DNA from: Isosphaera pallida ATCC 43644
Lineage (GTDB): Bacteria; Planctomycetota; Planctomycetia; Isosphaerales; Isosphaeraceae
Assembly: GCF_000186345.1 (NCBI RefSeq)
Contig: NC_014962.1
Span: 4,554,450-4,618,449 of the forward strand
Direction of reading: 5' to 3'
Length of the DNA stretch: 64,000 nucleotides
Below are positions 10,201 to 19,014 of the stretch, one piece after another. Position 1 is the first letter of the stretch. Each line of letters opens with the position of its first letter. Position numbers and translations under genes: made by a program. The notes under the pieces are model-generated. The model made no database searches and was not told the DNA's origin. It saw only the letters and a program-made list of their open reading frames with translations.

Positions 10201-11648
10201 TGACTTTCCTGCCGGGTGAAACCGAAAAGACCATCTTCGTGCCGATCTTCGACGATCGGATTCCTGAGCCGATCGAAACCATGCGACTGGTTTTGACCGA
10301 CCCCCAAGGCGGCGCGATTCTAGGCAACGGGGTCGCTACTGGCACGATTCTGGAGAACGCCAACCCGCCTTTGATCACCATCTCCGACGCGCTGGCCGTC
10401 GAAGGACAGGATCTGGTCTTCACCGTTCGTCTGTCGCATAGCCCAGTCACCGATGTGGTGATCAACTTCTCCACCTTCGACGGCGTTGGAATGCGTCCGG
10501 CCACCTCGTCGGACGACTTCGTGCCGGTGGCCGGAACTCTGGTCTTCCCGGCCTTCACCACGCAGTTGACTCAGGAGATTCGGGTCGCCACGGTTCAGGA
10601 CAATACTCGCGAGTTCGACGAGACGATGGCCGTGCGCCTCACCGGCGTGGTCTTCGGCGCGATCGTGGACGGCGAGGGGATCGGCACGATCGTGGACAAC
10701 GAGGCGCCTCAACCCACCATCGTGATTTCCAACGCCAAAGTCCGCGAGGGAGCTTTCGCCACCTTGGACTTCGTGGTGACTCTGGTGGATGCCAACGGCA
10801 ACCCGGTGACCGCCGAGCGACCTGTGAGCGTCTCCTTCACCACCTTGTCCGATCCGTCTCAGGGCGACACTGCTCAACAGGGGGTGGACTTCCAGCGGAC
10901 CTCGGGCGTGTTGACCTTCTTGCCCGGCGAGTCGGCCAAGACGATCTCGGTGCCGGTGATCGACGATAACATCGACGAGTTCGACGAGTTCATGCGGGTT
11001 CAACTCTTCGCACCGGTCAACGGCGTGCTGGGTCAGACCGCCAACGGTCTGGGCATCGGTCGGGGCACGATCATCGACTCGGGCGATCCGGTCCTCGACC
11101 TGCAACGCCTGGGCTTCCACCTGCAACCCACCCAGATCGTGATCCAGTTCAAGACCCCGCTCGATCCGGCTTCGGCGGAGAATGTGGACAACTACCGCCT
11201 CTTCTTCGCCCCCCGCAACAACCGCCGGCCCGCGACCGCCTTCGACCGCGAAATCCAGATTGTGGATGCGATCTACGATCCGGACTCGCAGTCGGTGGTT
11301 CTAATTCCCGCCCAGCGGCTCAAGATTCATGGCCGCTATCGTCTGATCATCAATGGCAACGAGCCGCTTGGCTTGCGTAACCAGCACGGCTTCTTCCTCA
11401 ACAACACGATCGTCAAGGACTTCTTCGGTCGGACTCGCGACACCCGCCGGGGAGTGCCTGGCCAAGGCGTTCCTCCGGGACGCGGTGACGCCTTTGGACC
11501 ACCTCCGCCTTTCCGTCCGGGCGAAAACGCCAATATCGCCCAACGCCAGGCCGCTCAGCGTCAGTTGGCCCAACGTCAAGCTCAGGCTGACTCTCCGTCT
11601 CTAACGGTTCGTCGGAATGCCATTCGCAATATCCGACCGATCCGTTGA
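7233..11648 (+). CDS. Large extracellular protein with six Calx-beta domains
   Basis: About 1471 residues from the ATG giving MNLLPFSQGPARDRRAAVRR. There is no ordinary signal peptide; residues 35-42 read LEARQLLA, matching the LEPRxLLA-type motif found near the N-terminus of large planctomycete surface proteins. A beta-rich region follows, with a PKD-like segment (VDWGDGTPTTEA, about 495). Six Calx-beta units start near residues 562, 699, 822, 934, 1047 and 1162, recognisable from repeats such as ISDAQVIEG, GLDYVPAFGTLVF and IVDNDDAP. These domains bind calcium in other proteins. Units 2 and 4 share FRVFLPENFQAERPVSVN almost unchanged at DNA level, indicating recent internal duplication. The C-terminus is a beta domain plus a Gln/Arg-rich tail. 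Likely an adhesion or cell-surface protein. Confidence 0.88.
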   Translation: MNLLPFSQGPARDRRAAVRRRVKIKSPLVGRLDALEARQLLAQLPVITPVTPQQIDAVVGTPTNLSTPPDTVVAQFQFQGLFDASGLIAEVGFGDGTTTTFGDLTSQVQILPAPLPVQTPFTLSAFDPQPGPNDGFGIQPGNPFLPPPPGADLDFIQEQAPLSATVSGVFSFSSTTSQFLPIAGFDTSLLTGRLLGSTAANQPFVTLGANAVSRTRGIVNFDLTSNRVVQNLPGEDFVIFELASPEPIAVRVTFLDANNTLQTTNFFYTPFRPYQYNSAPGLSATPITTNRTNAASFDFSDLGVPANAFVTNVEVINLYVEDRSNGILGDAVPNTFDPLNPTVVPVTLLGPGDPLPPGTIRLPQPPGFSPTPSVSGPDIQFAAPLARPGVIPQQVRTQVTVTAPHTFNTSGTFAGLVNVRDFNGNEALLPFTSVVDNLPLTLGVPVVNPIQTGQAVAFPGNVIATAANPTNSPLPVPGFYRAVVDWGDGTPTTEAAVLDIGNNGVLDIVIPPHVYDRPGLFDIRVSLFTADGVRIDTGTTRINVEGDPIVPPGQQVVAGPQIAINDVVENEGNGTITFTVTRTGTVDQLNQFTRVDFTTAQLPNFIPAATAGVDFVSDSGTGPGGVIAGQILFRPGETQATIRFTLIDDTIYEFDESFAVRLSQAVNGTLNMNGMFVPATEAVITRGEGIGTIVDNDDAPVISVEGARAVEGLDAGLVFRVFLPENFQAERPVSVNYFTTNGTAQAGLDYVPAFGTLVFAPGETEKFVFVEVIDDGVPAGAAGELAQENLFLNLVSPGGGATIGVPRAEGVILDRVVTTPPTVSISDAQVIEGGVLEFTIQLSHPALVPVEVSLATFEGFGQHPATAGTDFLSTTQTIRFDPGTTTAVFRVQTRQDTIYEFDETLAVRITNLIGAVPGRDQALGTIVDDDPAPEISVADAQAFERVDSGLVFRVFLPENFQAERPVSVNFFTEDGTALAGLDYQAVAGTLTFLPGETEKTIFVPIFDDRIPEPIETMRLVLTDPQGGAILGNGVATGTILENANPPLITISDALAVEGQDLVFTVRLSHSPVTDVVINFSTFDGVGMRPATSSDDFVPVAGTLVFPAFTTQLTQEIRVATVQDNTREFDETMAVRLTGVVFGAIVDGEGIGTIVDNEAPQPTIVISNAKVREGAFATLDFVVTLVDANGNPVTAERPVSVSFTTLSDPSQGDTAQQGVDFQRTSGVLTFLPGESAKTISVPVIDDNIDEFDEFMRVQLFAPVNGVLGQTANGLGIGRGTIIDSGDPVLDLQRLGFHLQPTQIVIQFKTPLDPASAENVDNYRLFFAPRNNRRPATAFDREIQIVDAIYDPDSQSVVLIPAQRLKIHGRYRLIINGNEPLGLRNQHGFFLNNTIVKDFFGRTRDTRRGVPGQGVPPGRGDAFGPPPPFRPGENANIAQRQAAQRQLAQRQAQADSPSLTVRRNAIRNIRPIR

Positions 11649-11674
11649 GTCGAACCCGTCGCGGTGCCTGTCTT

Positions 11675-11716
11675 CGGTCATCCCTCCCGTTTGATCCAAA
11701 TAGGTTGGGATGACCG
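11675..11716 (+). terminator. Hairpin downstream of the Calx-beta gene
   Basis: CGGTCATCCC (11675-11684) and GGGATGACCG (11707-11716) form a perfect 10-bp stem around a 22-nt loop, 26 bp after the stop codon. There is no T-run, so this is a terminator-like structure between convergent genes rather than a textbook intrinsic terminator. Confidence 0.45.
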
Positions 11717-11900
11717 GAACCCGATTGCAGAGTCGAGTTTGAGTTTGATCCCTGTCGGGATGTTCGATGGTGTGAGCCAACGAGCTTCCGAACGAGACGT
11801 CAGAAACCTGGGACCACCGCTTCCGATCCGTTCTTCGGGTTGGGGAGCGGTGGTCCCTTTGTCGTCGCGCGGGATGGGATGAGATGACCGGGACGGACTC

Positions 11901-14009
11901 TCAACCCAACACAGGATTCAGTCCCATGTTCTTACGCATCTCGGCCCGTTGCTTTTCGTAGTGCATCAAGAGCTTACGGTCGCGATAGTGCTGCCATTCC
12001 TTGCGGCGCTGGGCGGCGAAGATCAATTTTCGCATCTTGGGGCTGGTCAGTTCACCCTTTCCTCGATAACGGTCGCGGATGGCTTTGGCCTTCTTTTCGC
12101 CGAAGGCTTCGAGGATTTCATCTTCGAGCGACACGAAGAACTGAGCGTGACCGGGGTCGCCCTGACGGGCGCAACGCCCGGCCAATTGACGGTCGATCCG
12201 TCGCGCCTCGTGGCGCTCGGTGCCGATGACGTGAAGACCACCATTGGCCGCCACGCCCTCACCCAACTTGATGTCGGTGCCGCGACCAGCCATGTTGGTC
12301 GCCACCGTGACCTTGCCCGGCTGACCGGCCTGGGCGACGATTTGAGCCTCAATAGCGTGGTTCTTGGCGTTGAGCACCTGATGCTCGATCCCCTTGGCCG
12401 TCAACAAGGCGCTAAGCTTCTCGGATTTTTCAATCGAGCGGGTTCCCACCAGGATCGCTACGCCGCGGGCGTGCAGCCGTTCGATTTCGTCGGCGACTGC
12501 CTGGAACTTCTCGGCCTCGGTCGAGAAGACCCGGTCGGGGATCCAGACCCGGCGACTGGGCTTGTTAGTCGGTACCTTGAAGACGCCGACTTTGTAAATC
12601 CGCCGCAACTCAGCCGCGTCGGTCGACGCGGTCCCGGTCATCCCGGCCAGTTTCTTGTAGCGTAGGAAGAAATCCTGCACCGTCACCCTTGCCGCGGTGA
12701 TGGTTTCCAAGGTGATTTCCAAGCCCTCCTTGGCCTGAATGGCTTGATGCAGGCCGTCTTGCCATTGACGACCCGGCATGAGACGTCCGGTGAACTCGTC
12801 CACGATGACGACTTCGCCTTCGTGGACAACATAATCCCGATCTTTAAGATAAGCCACATGGGCGCGCAAGGCACGTTCGACATATTCGTAAAGTTTGTCC
12901 ACCGTCAGCGAGGCGAAGACCCGTTGGCCAGCGACCGCTTGGACCTTGCGTCGGCCCACCGCGTTGAGTTCGGCTTTGCGTTCCTGGATGTCGTACTTGT
13001 AATCGACGCCCCTTTCCAGCGTGGTGGCCACTTGGTCGGCCCCGTAGTAGGCCGCGGCCTCCTCAGGAGTGGGCTGATTGTTGGCCCCGATAATGAGCGG
13101 AGTCCGCGCCTCGTCGATCAGGATGCTATCGGCCTCGTCCACGATGGCGAAGTGATGGCCGCGCTGCACCGGTTTGTCGTTTTCATGGATCAGGTTGCGT
13201 CCCAGAAAGCTCTGTTCGAAGGTTTTCCGCGAAGTGTCGCCCAAATTGAGCCGCTTGAGTTCGTCCCGCAGGAAATCGAAGCCGAACTCCTTGGAGGTGC
13301 CATAGGTGATGTCGCGGGCGTACTGCCGACGCCTCACCGCGTCCGGTTGGCCGGTTTGGATGCACCCCACCGTCATGCCCAGTAATTCGTAGATCGGTCG
13401 GTTCCAATCGGCGTCGCGTTGCGCCAGGTAGTCGTTGACCGTGACGACGTGGACCCCCTTGCCGGTCAGAGCATTCAGGAAGGTCGGCAGGGTGGCCACC
13501 AAGGTTTTGCCTTCGCCGGTTTCCATTTCGGCGATGTTGCGGAAGTGGATCGCCGCCCCGCCCACGAGTTGCACGTCGTAAAGACGTTGACCGATCGTCC
13601 GCTTGGCCGCCTCGCGCACGAGGGCAAACGCCTCGACGATCAGCTTGTCGATCTTGGTGCCGGATCGCACTCGGTCGCGCAGGGTTTTGGCTCGGGCGCG
13701 GAGTTCTTGGTCGCTGAGTCGCTCGAGTTGCGGCTCCATCGCGTTGACGGCGTGGGCGATCACACAGTAACGGGCAAATTTCCCCTGATGGGTGGGTCGG
13801 GTCCATTGTTGGAAACGGCTTAGCCAGAGCGGACTGAGGCGGTTGACCGACACGGATTGAGAGGGTCGCTCCCGAGAAACCGGGGTGCTGGTCGAAGCCG
13901 GGGCCGGACCCATATCGGGGACCGCCGTTGGCGACGACGCCGGCGTGGTCGCAGCGTCGAGGGAAGGCGCGGCGGCGGTGGAGTCTGGATCGGTCGTGGC
14001 GCTGGCCAT
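11901..14009 (-). CDS. secA: SecA-like preprotein translocase ATPase, short form
   Basis: A 702-residue SecA-family motor. Walker A is METGEGKTL (about 162-170); also present are VNDYLAQRDA, the DEAD box VDEADSILIDEART and the motor-2 motif TNMAGRGTDIKLGEGV. Then come GRCARQGDPGHAQFFVSLEDE and a C-terminus ending MRKNMGLNPVLG. Housekeeping SecA is usually 850-950 residues. This protein ends soon after the second nucleotide-binding fold, so most of the helical wing/scaffold, the long C-terminal linker and the zinc-binding tail are missing. The first 60 residues are a low-complexity Ala/Pro/Thr extension. AGGAGG lies 8 bases before the ATG, fixing the start. Probably a second, specialised SecA; whether it is the only SecA in the cell cannot be told here. 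Confidence 0.9.
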   Translation of the reverse strand: MASATTDPDSTAAAPSLDAATTPASSPTAVPDMGPAPASTSTPVSRERPSQSVSVNRLSPLWLSRFQQWTRPTHQGKFARYCVIAHAVNAMEPQLERLSDQELRARAKTLRDRVRSGTKIDKLIVEAFALVREAAKRTIGQRLYDVQLVGGAAIHFRNIAEMETGEGKTLVATLPTFLNALTGKGVHVVTVNDYLAQRDADWNRPIYELLGMTVGCIQTGQPDAVRRRQYARDITYGTSKEFGFDFLRDELKRLNLGDTSRKTFEQSFLGRNLIHENDKPVQRGHHFAIVDEADSILIDEARTPLIIGANNQPTPEEAAAYYGADQVATTLERGVDYKYDIQERKAELNAVGRRKVQAVAGQRVFASLTVDKLYEYVERALRAHVAYLKDRDYVVHEGEVVIVDEFTGRLMPGRQWQDGLHQAIQAKEGLEITLETITAARVTVQDFFLRYKKLAGMTGTASTDAAELRRIYKVGVFKVPTNKPSRRVWIPDRVFSTEAEKFQAVADEIERLHARGVAILVGTRSIEKSEKLSALLTAKGIEHQVLNAKNHAIEAQIVAQAGQPGKVTVATNMAGRGTDIKLGEGVAANGGLHVIGTERHEARRIDRQLAGRCARQGDPGHAQFFVSLEDEILEAFGEKKAKAIRDRYRGKGELTSPKMRKLIFAAQRRKEWQHYRDRKLLMHYEKQRAEMRKNMGLNPVLG

Positions 14010-14328
14010 CGCGCGAGCCTCCTAGTCCGGCGACTCGACCGACCGACGCGGGCGACCTAGCTGGGGCCACCCGACTCGTCGCGTCGTTCGTGTCGTAGGA
14101 ACGGACAAGCGGGGGGGGGAACGAGTCCTCGAAGGGGACGGAAACCGTCGGGGGAAGCGGCCAAGCCGCCTCGGAGCAGGGTTTGGGCATCGGAGACCCT
14201 TCCTCCGTCCCCACTTCAAGGGGACGCGATCCCGCAACGACTTCCCGAGACGATCCCAACTGATAAGAGTGGCGTTCCCCGCCAGCCCGAACCGCCGTTC
14301 CCCGGTGTCGGCAACAGCGCGCTTCCCT
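14010..14328. other. Gap upstream of secA
   Basis: The only clear elements are the secA Shine-Dalgarno sequence (CCTCCT on the plus strand at 14018-14023) and a run of nine G at 14111-14119. I see no supported gene. Confidence 0.5.
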
Positions 14329-15723
14329 TCACCAGGACAGAAGTTCCACCTCGGCAGCGGTCAGCCAGCTGGGATAGGGGCTGGTGGGATCGATCAGCAC
14401 GATCCACTCGGCTTCGGCCTCCTCAGCCGCTTCTCCTTCCTCCACTCCTTCGCCCGCCCGATGGGTCGGTGGTTGGTGACGGGACCGGTTCAACGCGGCG
14501 ATCGACCGATGCTCTTTGACGAGTTCCCAGAGATTCGGGACCGGCACCTCCATCAAGGTCTCCTCGGGTTCGAGGGCCAGGATGGGGTCGGTGTAGATGG
14601 CCAAAGCGGGTCGTCCCTGAAACGACCAGGACTCGGAGGCGACCGCCGCGAACACGGTGCGACGGCGCAGCTCCTCGTAACCGGCGTGACGCACCGTGGG
14701 ACGTTCGGACTGGGAAAGCAATCGCGTGGCCGCCATCAGGGCGGCGCGGTTGGCTGGAGGCGGACTGTGACGCGCTGAACGATTCAATCCCAGGCGGTAT
14801 TCCGTGGTGTCAGCCAGCGAGGGAAACCCGCCCAACCGACCATATTCCACCAAGGACCGCCACGCCAGAGCAAATGGATCCTCCTCCGCCTCGGTGCGGC
14901 AGGGAGGCAGAGGCGCGGGGGCGGTGATTCCAAAGATTAGGGTCTTGATGAGGTAGTCAACCTGGCGCAGTGTGAAGGCATCGCCTCCGTAATCATCGCC
15001 CCGATAGCTTTCGATGCGCGTGACGAACAGCCCACGCGGCTCCAAACGGGTCTGGACCTTGTAACGCAGATGACCCGACCAGCTTCGCGTCAGATACAGC
15101 GTGTCGTCCCGCAAGTGGAGGTTCCACAGATCGCTGGAGGTTTGCGCTAGGGCCAAGGGACCCCGCCGCCCGGTCGCTGGCCAAAGCTCGGGGTCGGGGC
15201 GGGGATAGGCCAGCGTTTCTTCGACGAGCCCGGTCAGCGCCGGGGTCGGAAACTCAAACGGCATCCGACCTTTACGCCAGGAACGCTCGAAACGGGCCCG
15301 GACCAGACGTGCGTGTTCCCCTAGGGGGGCCAGGACGCAATCGGCGCACTGGTTCCGCGCGTCCCACACCTCGATCCGAAATGGATTGACGTGGTCGTCG
15401 GCCCTGAGACGCTTGGGGGCCACTCCTGAACGCGGACCAACGAAGACCGCGGCCCTCATCCGGTCGCACACCACTTCGTAGGGACCACGATAGCCCAGTG
15501 TTGCCAGCTTGGAGCGCAACGCCCCGAATTCATTGCCAACCTCGTCGAATTCGGGTCCGACCGAAACCGCGTCAATCCCCTGGCCTACTACCCCACCCAA
15601 CTCGTGATCTTGAGAGGGTCGCCCCGAGGATCCTAGCGCGCCGGTCGGCCCAGCAAACGAGGTGGCGGATTGGAAACCTTGAGTGGTGCGTCTCGGCCGG
15701 GGTCCGAACAACCAGTTCCACAT
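14329..15723 (-). CDS. Conserved-looking hypothetical protein
   Basis: 464 residues starting MWNWLFGPRPRRTTQ; I do not recognise the family. The N-terminal 60 residues are low-complexity. The middle has a CADC pair within DARNQCADCVLAPLGEH and a beta-rich stretch around DLWNLHLRDDTLYLTRSW. The C-terminus is Glu-rich. No signal peptide or clear membrane helix is visible, so it is probably cytoplasmic. Codon use matches the neighbours (GC-rich third positions), supporting a real gene. It follows the next upstream minus-strand gene after a 332-bp gap and precedes secA by about 320 bp. Confidence 0.65.
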   Translation of the reverse strand: MWNWLFGPRPRRTTQGFQSATSFAGPTGALGSSGRPSQDHELGGVVGQGIDAVSVGPEFDEVGNEFGALRSKLATLGYRGPYEVVCDRMRAAVFVGPRSGVAPKRLRADDHVNPFRIEVWDARNQCADCVLAPLGEHARLVRARFERSWRKGRMPFEFPTPALTGLVEETLAYPRPDPELWPATGRRGPLALAQTSSDLWNLHLRDDTLYLTRSWSGHLRYKVQTRLEPRGLFVTRIESYRGDDYGGDAFTLRQVDYLIKTLIFGITAPAPLPPCRTEAEEDPFALAWRSLVEYGRLGGFPSLADTTEYRLGLNRSARHSPPPANRAALMAATRLLSQSERPTVRHAGYEELRRRTVFAAVASESWSFQGRPALAIYTDPILALEPEETLMEVPVPNLWELVKEHRSIAALNRSRHQPPTHRAGEGVEEGEAAEEAEAEWIVLIDPTSPYPSWLTAAEVELLSW

Positions 15724-16055
15724 CCGCGCGCCCCCTCAATCTCATCACGTTTGCTCTTCTCTTCGGCTCGGCCCGGTCGGGCGTTGCGAGATGCTCGTTG
15801 GGCGATTCGCTCGCGCCGCCCTAACTTGTTTCCGAATGCGTTCCGTCTCCGAGGCACCGAGAGTCCCCGCCGTTGCTCCGGATCACTACAAATTGGCACA
15901 ACGATGGAGCCGCCGCGGACCGGTCGGCGGCTTGCAACTCTTGACACGTCCGGGGTCATGCTAAGTTTAGGTCGGATTCAAGAAATCGTCCCGATTTTTT
16001 CCGATCCGCGTCTTGACTTCTACCTAATTCGCGAAATTCGAATTGGGGGTCCGGA
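15724..16055. other. Gap between two minus-strand genes
   Basis: Relatively AT-rich around 15955-16050, with the perfect palindrome AATTCGAATT next to AATTCGCGAAATT near 16028-16045. This probably holds the promoter of the downstream hypothetical gene. No coding frame is supported. Confidence 0.4.
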
Positions 16056-17204
16056 TTACGCAAGTTTCCGTAGGAAGTTGACCCGGCCTGTTGCAACCCA
16101 TTCGACCACGACCAGGTTGCCGTCGTGGTCGAAACAGGCGTCGTGAGGGTGAACGAATCGTCCTGGCCTCCAGGTTTCTGGCTGGCGACGCACCCGGAAG
16201 CCGTCCAGCACCGTCTTGGTCCATTCCGGGTCGTCGCCCAGGTGGGTCACCACCTGGTTAGAACGATCCATCAGAGTGACTCGGGCGTGAAGGTCGGGGA
16301 TCACCATGAGGTCGTTTAGGGGGTCGATGTCAAAGTGGGCGGGAAAGCTCACTAGGTTGTTCCCGACCGCCAACCACTTACCCTCCAGGGTAAACCACTG
16401 AAGACGGGCGTTGGCGCGATCGGCCACCACCAGCACCGGACCGTCTTCACCGCCGACCGCCACCCGTCCGGGGCGTTGATCGACCCAAAGTCCGTGGGGG
16501 GTCCGAAACCGGCCCGGTTCGGTTCCCGTGCCGCCGAACCAACCCCGATGGCATCCCTGCGCGTCGTAGCGGTGGATCAGGTTCGACCCGTAGCCGTCGG
16601 CCACCAGGAAGCCCCCGTCCGGGTCGAACGCCACGTTGGTCGGCACGAACTTGGCCTCGGGACGATCGTACATCGGACACTCGGGCGGAGCCGCCTTGCG
16701 CCAGACCACCTCCCCCTTCAGGTCGGACTTCACTACTTGACCCCGCGTCATGTCGCAGAGATACAAGAACGACTGGCCCGACTCAATCCGCAGGTCGATC
16801 CCATGCCCCCCGCCGTGAAATTCCCGACCGAACGAGCGGACGAACCGTCCCTGGGGATCGAAGACCACGATGGCGTCCATCGGCGCGGCTTCGGTGGAGC
16901 GATGCGTGATGTAGATGAACCCCTCGGGATCGATGGTCACGCCGTGGGTTTCGCCCCAACGGATCGAGTCGGGCAGGTGACCCCAGCCGTGAGTCACCTC
17001 AAACCGATGAGCTCCTTCGCCCAGGATCGGCGGCCGGGTTCCCGCTTTGTCGTCAGTGTGAACGAACGGACCGATCCCCCGCGCACTCGTCGGACCCGCC
17101 AGGCCCAACCCCGCCGTGGCCACAGCGGCGGCCGCCTTGAGGAAACCGCGACGATTCGGACGATCCTCGGGCGACGAGAAGGGGAACGGCGACGACGTGA
17201 CCAT
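16056..17204 (-). CDS. Tat-exported NHL-type beta-propeller protein
   Basis: 382 residues. The N-terminus carries a twin-arginine signal, RPNRRGFLKAAAAVATAG, followed by a hydrophobic core and an ARG-like cleavage region, so the folded protein is predicted to be exported by Tat. The rest is a series of NHL-like repeats (for example THGVTIDPEGFIYITHR, PTNVAFDPDGGFLVADG, PHGLWVDQRPGRVAV, PAHFDIDPLNDLMVIPD), as in six-bladed propellers related to peptidyl-alpha-hydroxyglycine alpha-amidating lyase. I see no basis for assigning that lyase activity; a binding or sensing role is equally likely. ATG 17204 is preceded by AGGGAG; a TTG at 17210 is also possible. Confidence 0.8.
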   Translation of the reverse strand: MVTSSPFPFSSPEDRPNRRGFLKAAAAVATAGLGLAGPTSARGIGPFVHTDDKAGTRPPILGEGAHRFEVTHGWGHLPDSIRWGETHGVTIDPEGFIYITHRSTEAAPMDAIVVFDPQGRFVRSFGREFHGGGHGIDLRIESGQSFLYLCDMTRGQVVKSDLKGEVVWRKAAPPECPMYDRPEAKFVPTNVAFDPDGGFLVADGYGSNLIHRYDAQGCHRGWFGGTGTEPGRFRTPHGLWVDQRPGRVAVGGEDGPVLVVADRANARLQWFTLEGKWLAVGNNLVSFPAHFDIDPLNDLMVIPDLHARVTLMDRSNQVVTHLGDDPEWTKTVLDGFRVRRQPETWRPGRFVHPHDACFDHDGNLVVVEWVATGRVNFLRKLA

Positions 17205-17529
17205 GACCAAACGTCTCCCTGGTTTGAGTGTAAGCCTTGGGAACGGGCGGCCGCAAACGCGGAGATTGCAACGAGGCGTGAAGGACCAAAGACGACCTCG
17301 ATGGTCGGAAGTCGGAACGGAAAACGGATCGACCCCACCCCCTTCAATCCGCTACGATCATACCGTGCGCAAAGGCGACCGCCGACTCTCTCCCACTCCC
17401 GAGGATTTTGGCGCTCCGCCACGCGGTCCACGTCGGGCCGCGATTTCCCGGACGCCCTCGCATGGGGTCGGGGTTGCCTTCGTCCCTGTTCCATCCCGCC
17501 GTCCAACCCAACCTCCACAGGGGGTCGCG

Positions 17530-18561
17530 GTGAGTCTTTTTGCCTCGGATCTTGAACCCGCGCCGGACGACTCCACGTCCAAACCGTCCGCCTCCAACCC
17601 ACCCGACGAATCGCCGTTGGACTCGGCTTGCGGGTCGATCTCCCCCGAATCGTCATCCTGCCTGGGACCGCGGTGCGCGGCTCTCATCCTGGACTGGTTG
17701 CGTCGTCACGCCGCCGGCGCGGCTGCGGCGGAACTGGAACTCCCGTCGGTTCCACGCTGGCCACGCGCCGCCGACCCCGCGGCCCTCCAAGGCGTCGCGG
17801 TCAAACCGCCCCACGATGCCGCAGTCAATGGCGGTCGCCAAGCCTGGCTGTTTTCGCCTCGGGGCTACCGTGAGGAAGCTGCCGTGCTGGCCGACGCCGA
17901 CGAACTCGACGCCGCCTTCGACCACCTCGATTACGCCGTCTTCCGACGCTTCACCAATACCCTCACCCGCGCTGAGCGGATTCGCCTTGATAATTCGATT
18001 GATAATGCGCTATTCAAAATTGAACGGTTTTTGACCAAACGCGCCCCGGACGATCCCTCCTCCGACCCGTCCTGGAAACGGTTCGAGGCGATCCGCGCCG
18101 AGGTGATCCATCGCCGCAACGAAGTGGAACAGCTGCGAATCCAGGCCCGACGCGCTGAGGAGAAGCTGGCCAGGCTCGCCAACCTGACCCCCGAGGCGTT
18201 CGAGGAGTTCGTCGCGGAAGTCTTCGAGTGCTTGGGCTTCCAGACCCGGGCCGTGGGCGGGGCGGACGATCAAGGGGTGGATTTGGTGTTGGAGCGTCAG
18301 GGCCTTAGAGCGATTGTTCAGTGCAAATATCGAGGCAAGGGGGTGGTCGGTTCGCCCGAGGTTCAGAAGCTTCTGGGCGCGGTCCATCGCACCGGCAGCC
18401 ACAAAGGCTACTTCGTGACCACCAGCACCTTCACCCTGGCCGCCGAACGTCTAGCCGCCGATCAACCCCTGGAACTGATCGACGGCCCACGCCTCACCGA
18501 ACTGATTCGCCAGGCGCTGGGACCAGGCGCGACCCGCGAACCCGAACCCCCCTGGTTCTGA
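17530..18561 (+). CDS. Mrr-type restriction endonuclease-like protein
   Basis: About 343 residues. The C-terminal third is a PD-(D/E)xK nuclease domain of the Mrr_cat type: LTPEAFEEFVAEVFECLGF, then DDQGVDLVLERQG, then the Q-x-K motif AIVQCKYRGKG and a trailing SPEVQKLLGAV. Acidic residue, Gln and Lys are all present, so it should be catalytically competent. The middle is a coiled coil (about 190-240) rich in Arg/Glu; the N-terminus is low-complexity. The start is uncertain: GTG 17530 (VSLFASDLEPAPDD) is the first position giving plausible sequence, while frames further upstream overlap the promoter of the divergent Tat gene. No methyltransferase or specificity gene adjoins it. Mrr proteins commonly cut modified DNA; substrate unknown here. 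Confidence 0.72.
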   Translation: MSLFASDLEPAPDDSTSKPSASNPPDESPLDSACGSISPESSSCLGPRCAALILDWLRRHAAGAAAAELELPSVPRWPRAADPAALQGVAVKPPHDAAVNGGRQAWLFSPRGYREEAAVLADADELDAAFDHLDYAVFRRFTNTLTRAERIRLDNSIDNALFKIERFLTKRAPDDPSSDPSWKRFEAIRAEVIHRRNEVEQLRIQARRAEEKLARLANLTPEAFEEFVAEVFECLGFQTRAVGGADDQGVDLVLERQGLRAIVQCKYRGKGVVGSPEVQKLLGAVHRTGSHKGYFVTTSTFTLAAERLAADQPLELIDGPRLTELIRQALGPGATREPEPPWF

Positions 18562-19014
18562 GAAACCATCGGTAAAGGAAAAGTTGAGATCCCCCCCTTC
18601 CAACGGGTCCACACCGATTGACTTGGGTTCCATGACGCCTCTTCGACCCCTTCCACGACTCACCCGCGGCTTTCCGTTTAAGGCTGGGATGCCAATCAAC
18701 CCGAGACCTTTCAATCGGGCCCGATGTGAGGACGTCACTCCAACGGCGTCTTATCAAACCCTTGAGAACAGAACCGGGGGATAGGAGAGATCGTGCGACC
18801 CCTCCTGGCACCATGCCGGTTCATCCGCCCTCATGCTTGCCCAACCTCGCCGGGGTCGGTCCCCAAGCCTAGGACGAAGCCCTGGAGAGGAGACCGACCA
18901 TTGGGCGACCTCTTTTCTTTTCCCACCATATCGGTTCCTCTGTCCATGCTTGCCCGACTTCAATGGGGTTGGGAAGTCATGGGGTCGAGCTAGGTCAGAT
19001 GGTTGATTAATTAA
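18562..19014. other. Convergent intergenic region with an imperfect repeat
   Basis: No gene is supported between the two convergent stops. Segments 18796-18860 and 18906-18973 are imperfect copies, both running GCGACC, then CACCAT, CGGTTC, ATGCTTGCCC and a GGGGT end. A TTAATTAATTAA tract lies just past the stop of the minus-strand gene at about 19006-19017. Confidence 0.5.

Noticed and set aside
11664-11882. 72-codon ORF after the Calx-beta gene
   Set aside because: It spans the terminator-like hairpin and has no ribosome site or resemblance to known proteins.
17116-17529. Upstream extension of the Mrr-type gene
   Set aside because: It would overlap the start of the divergent Tat-exported gene and reads as low-complexity Arg/Pro/Gly sequence.
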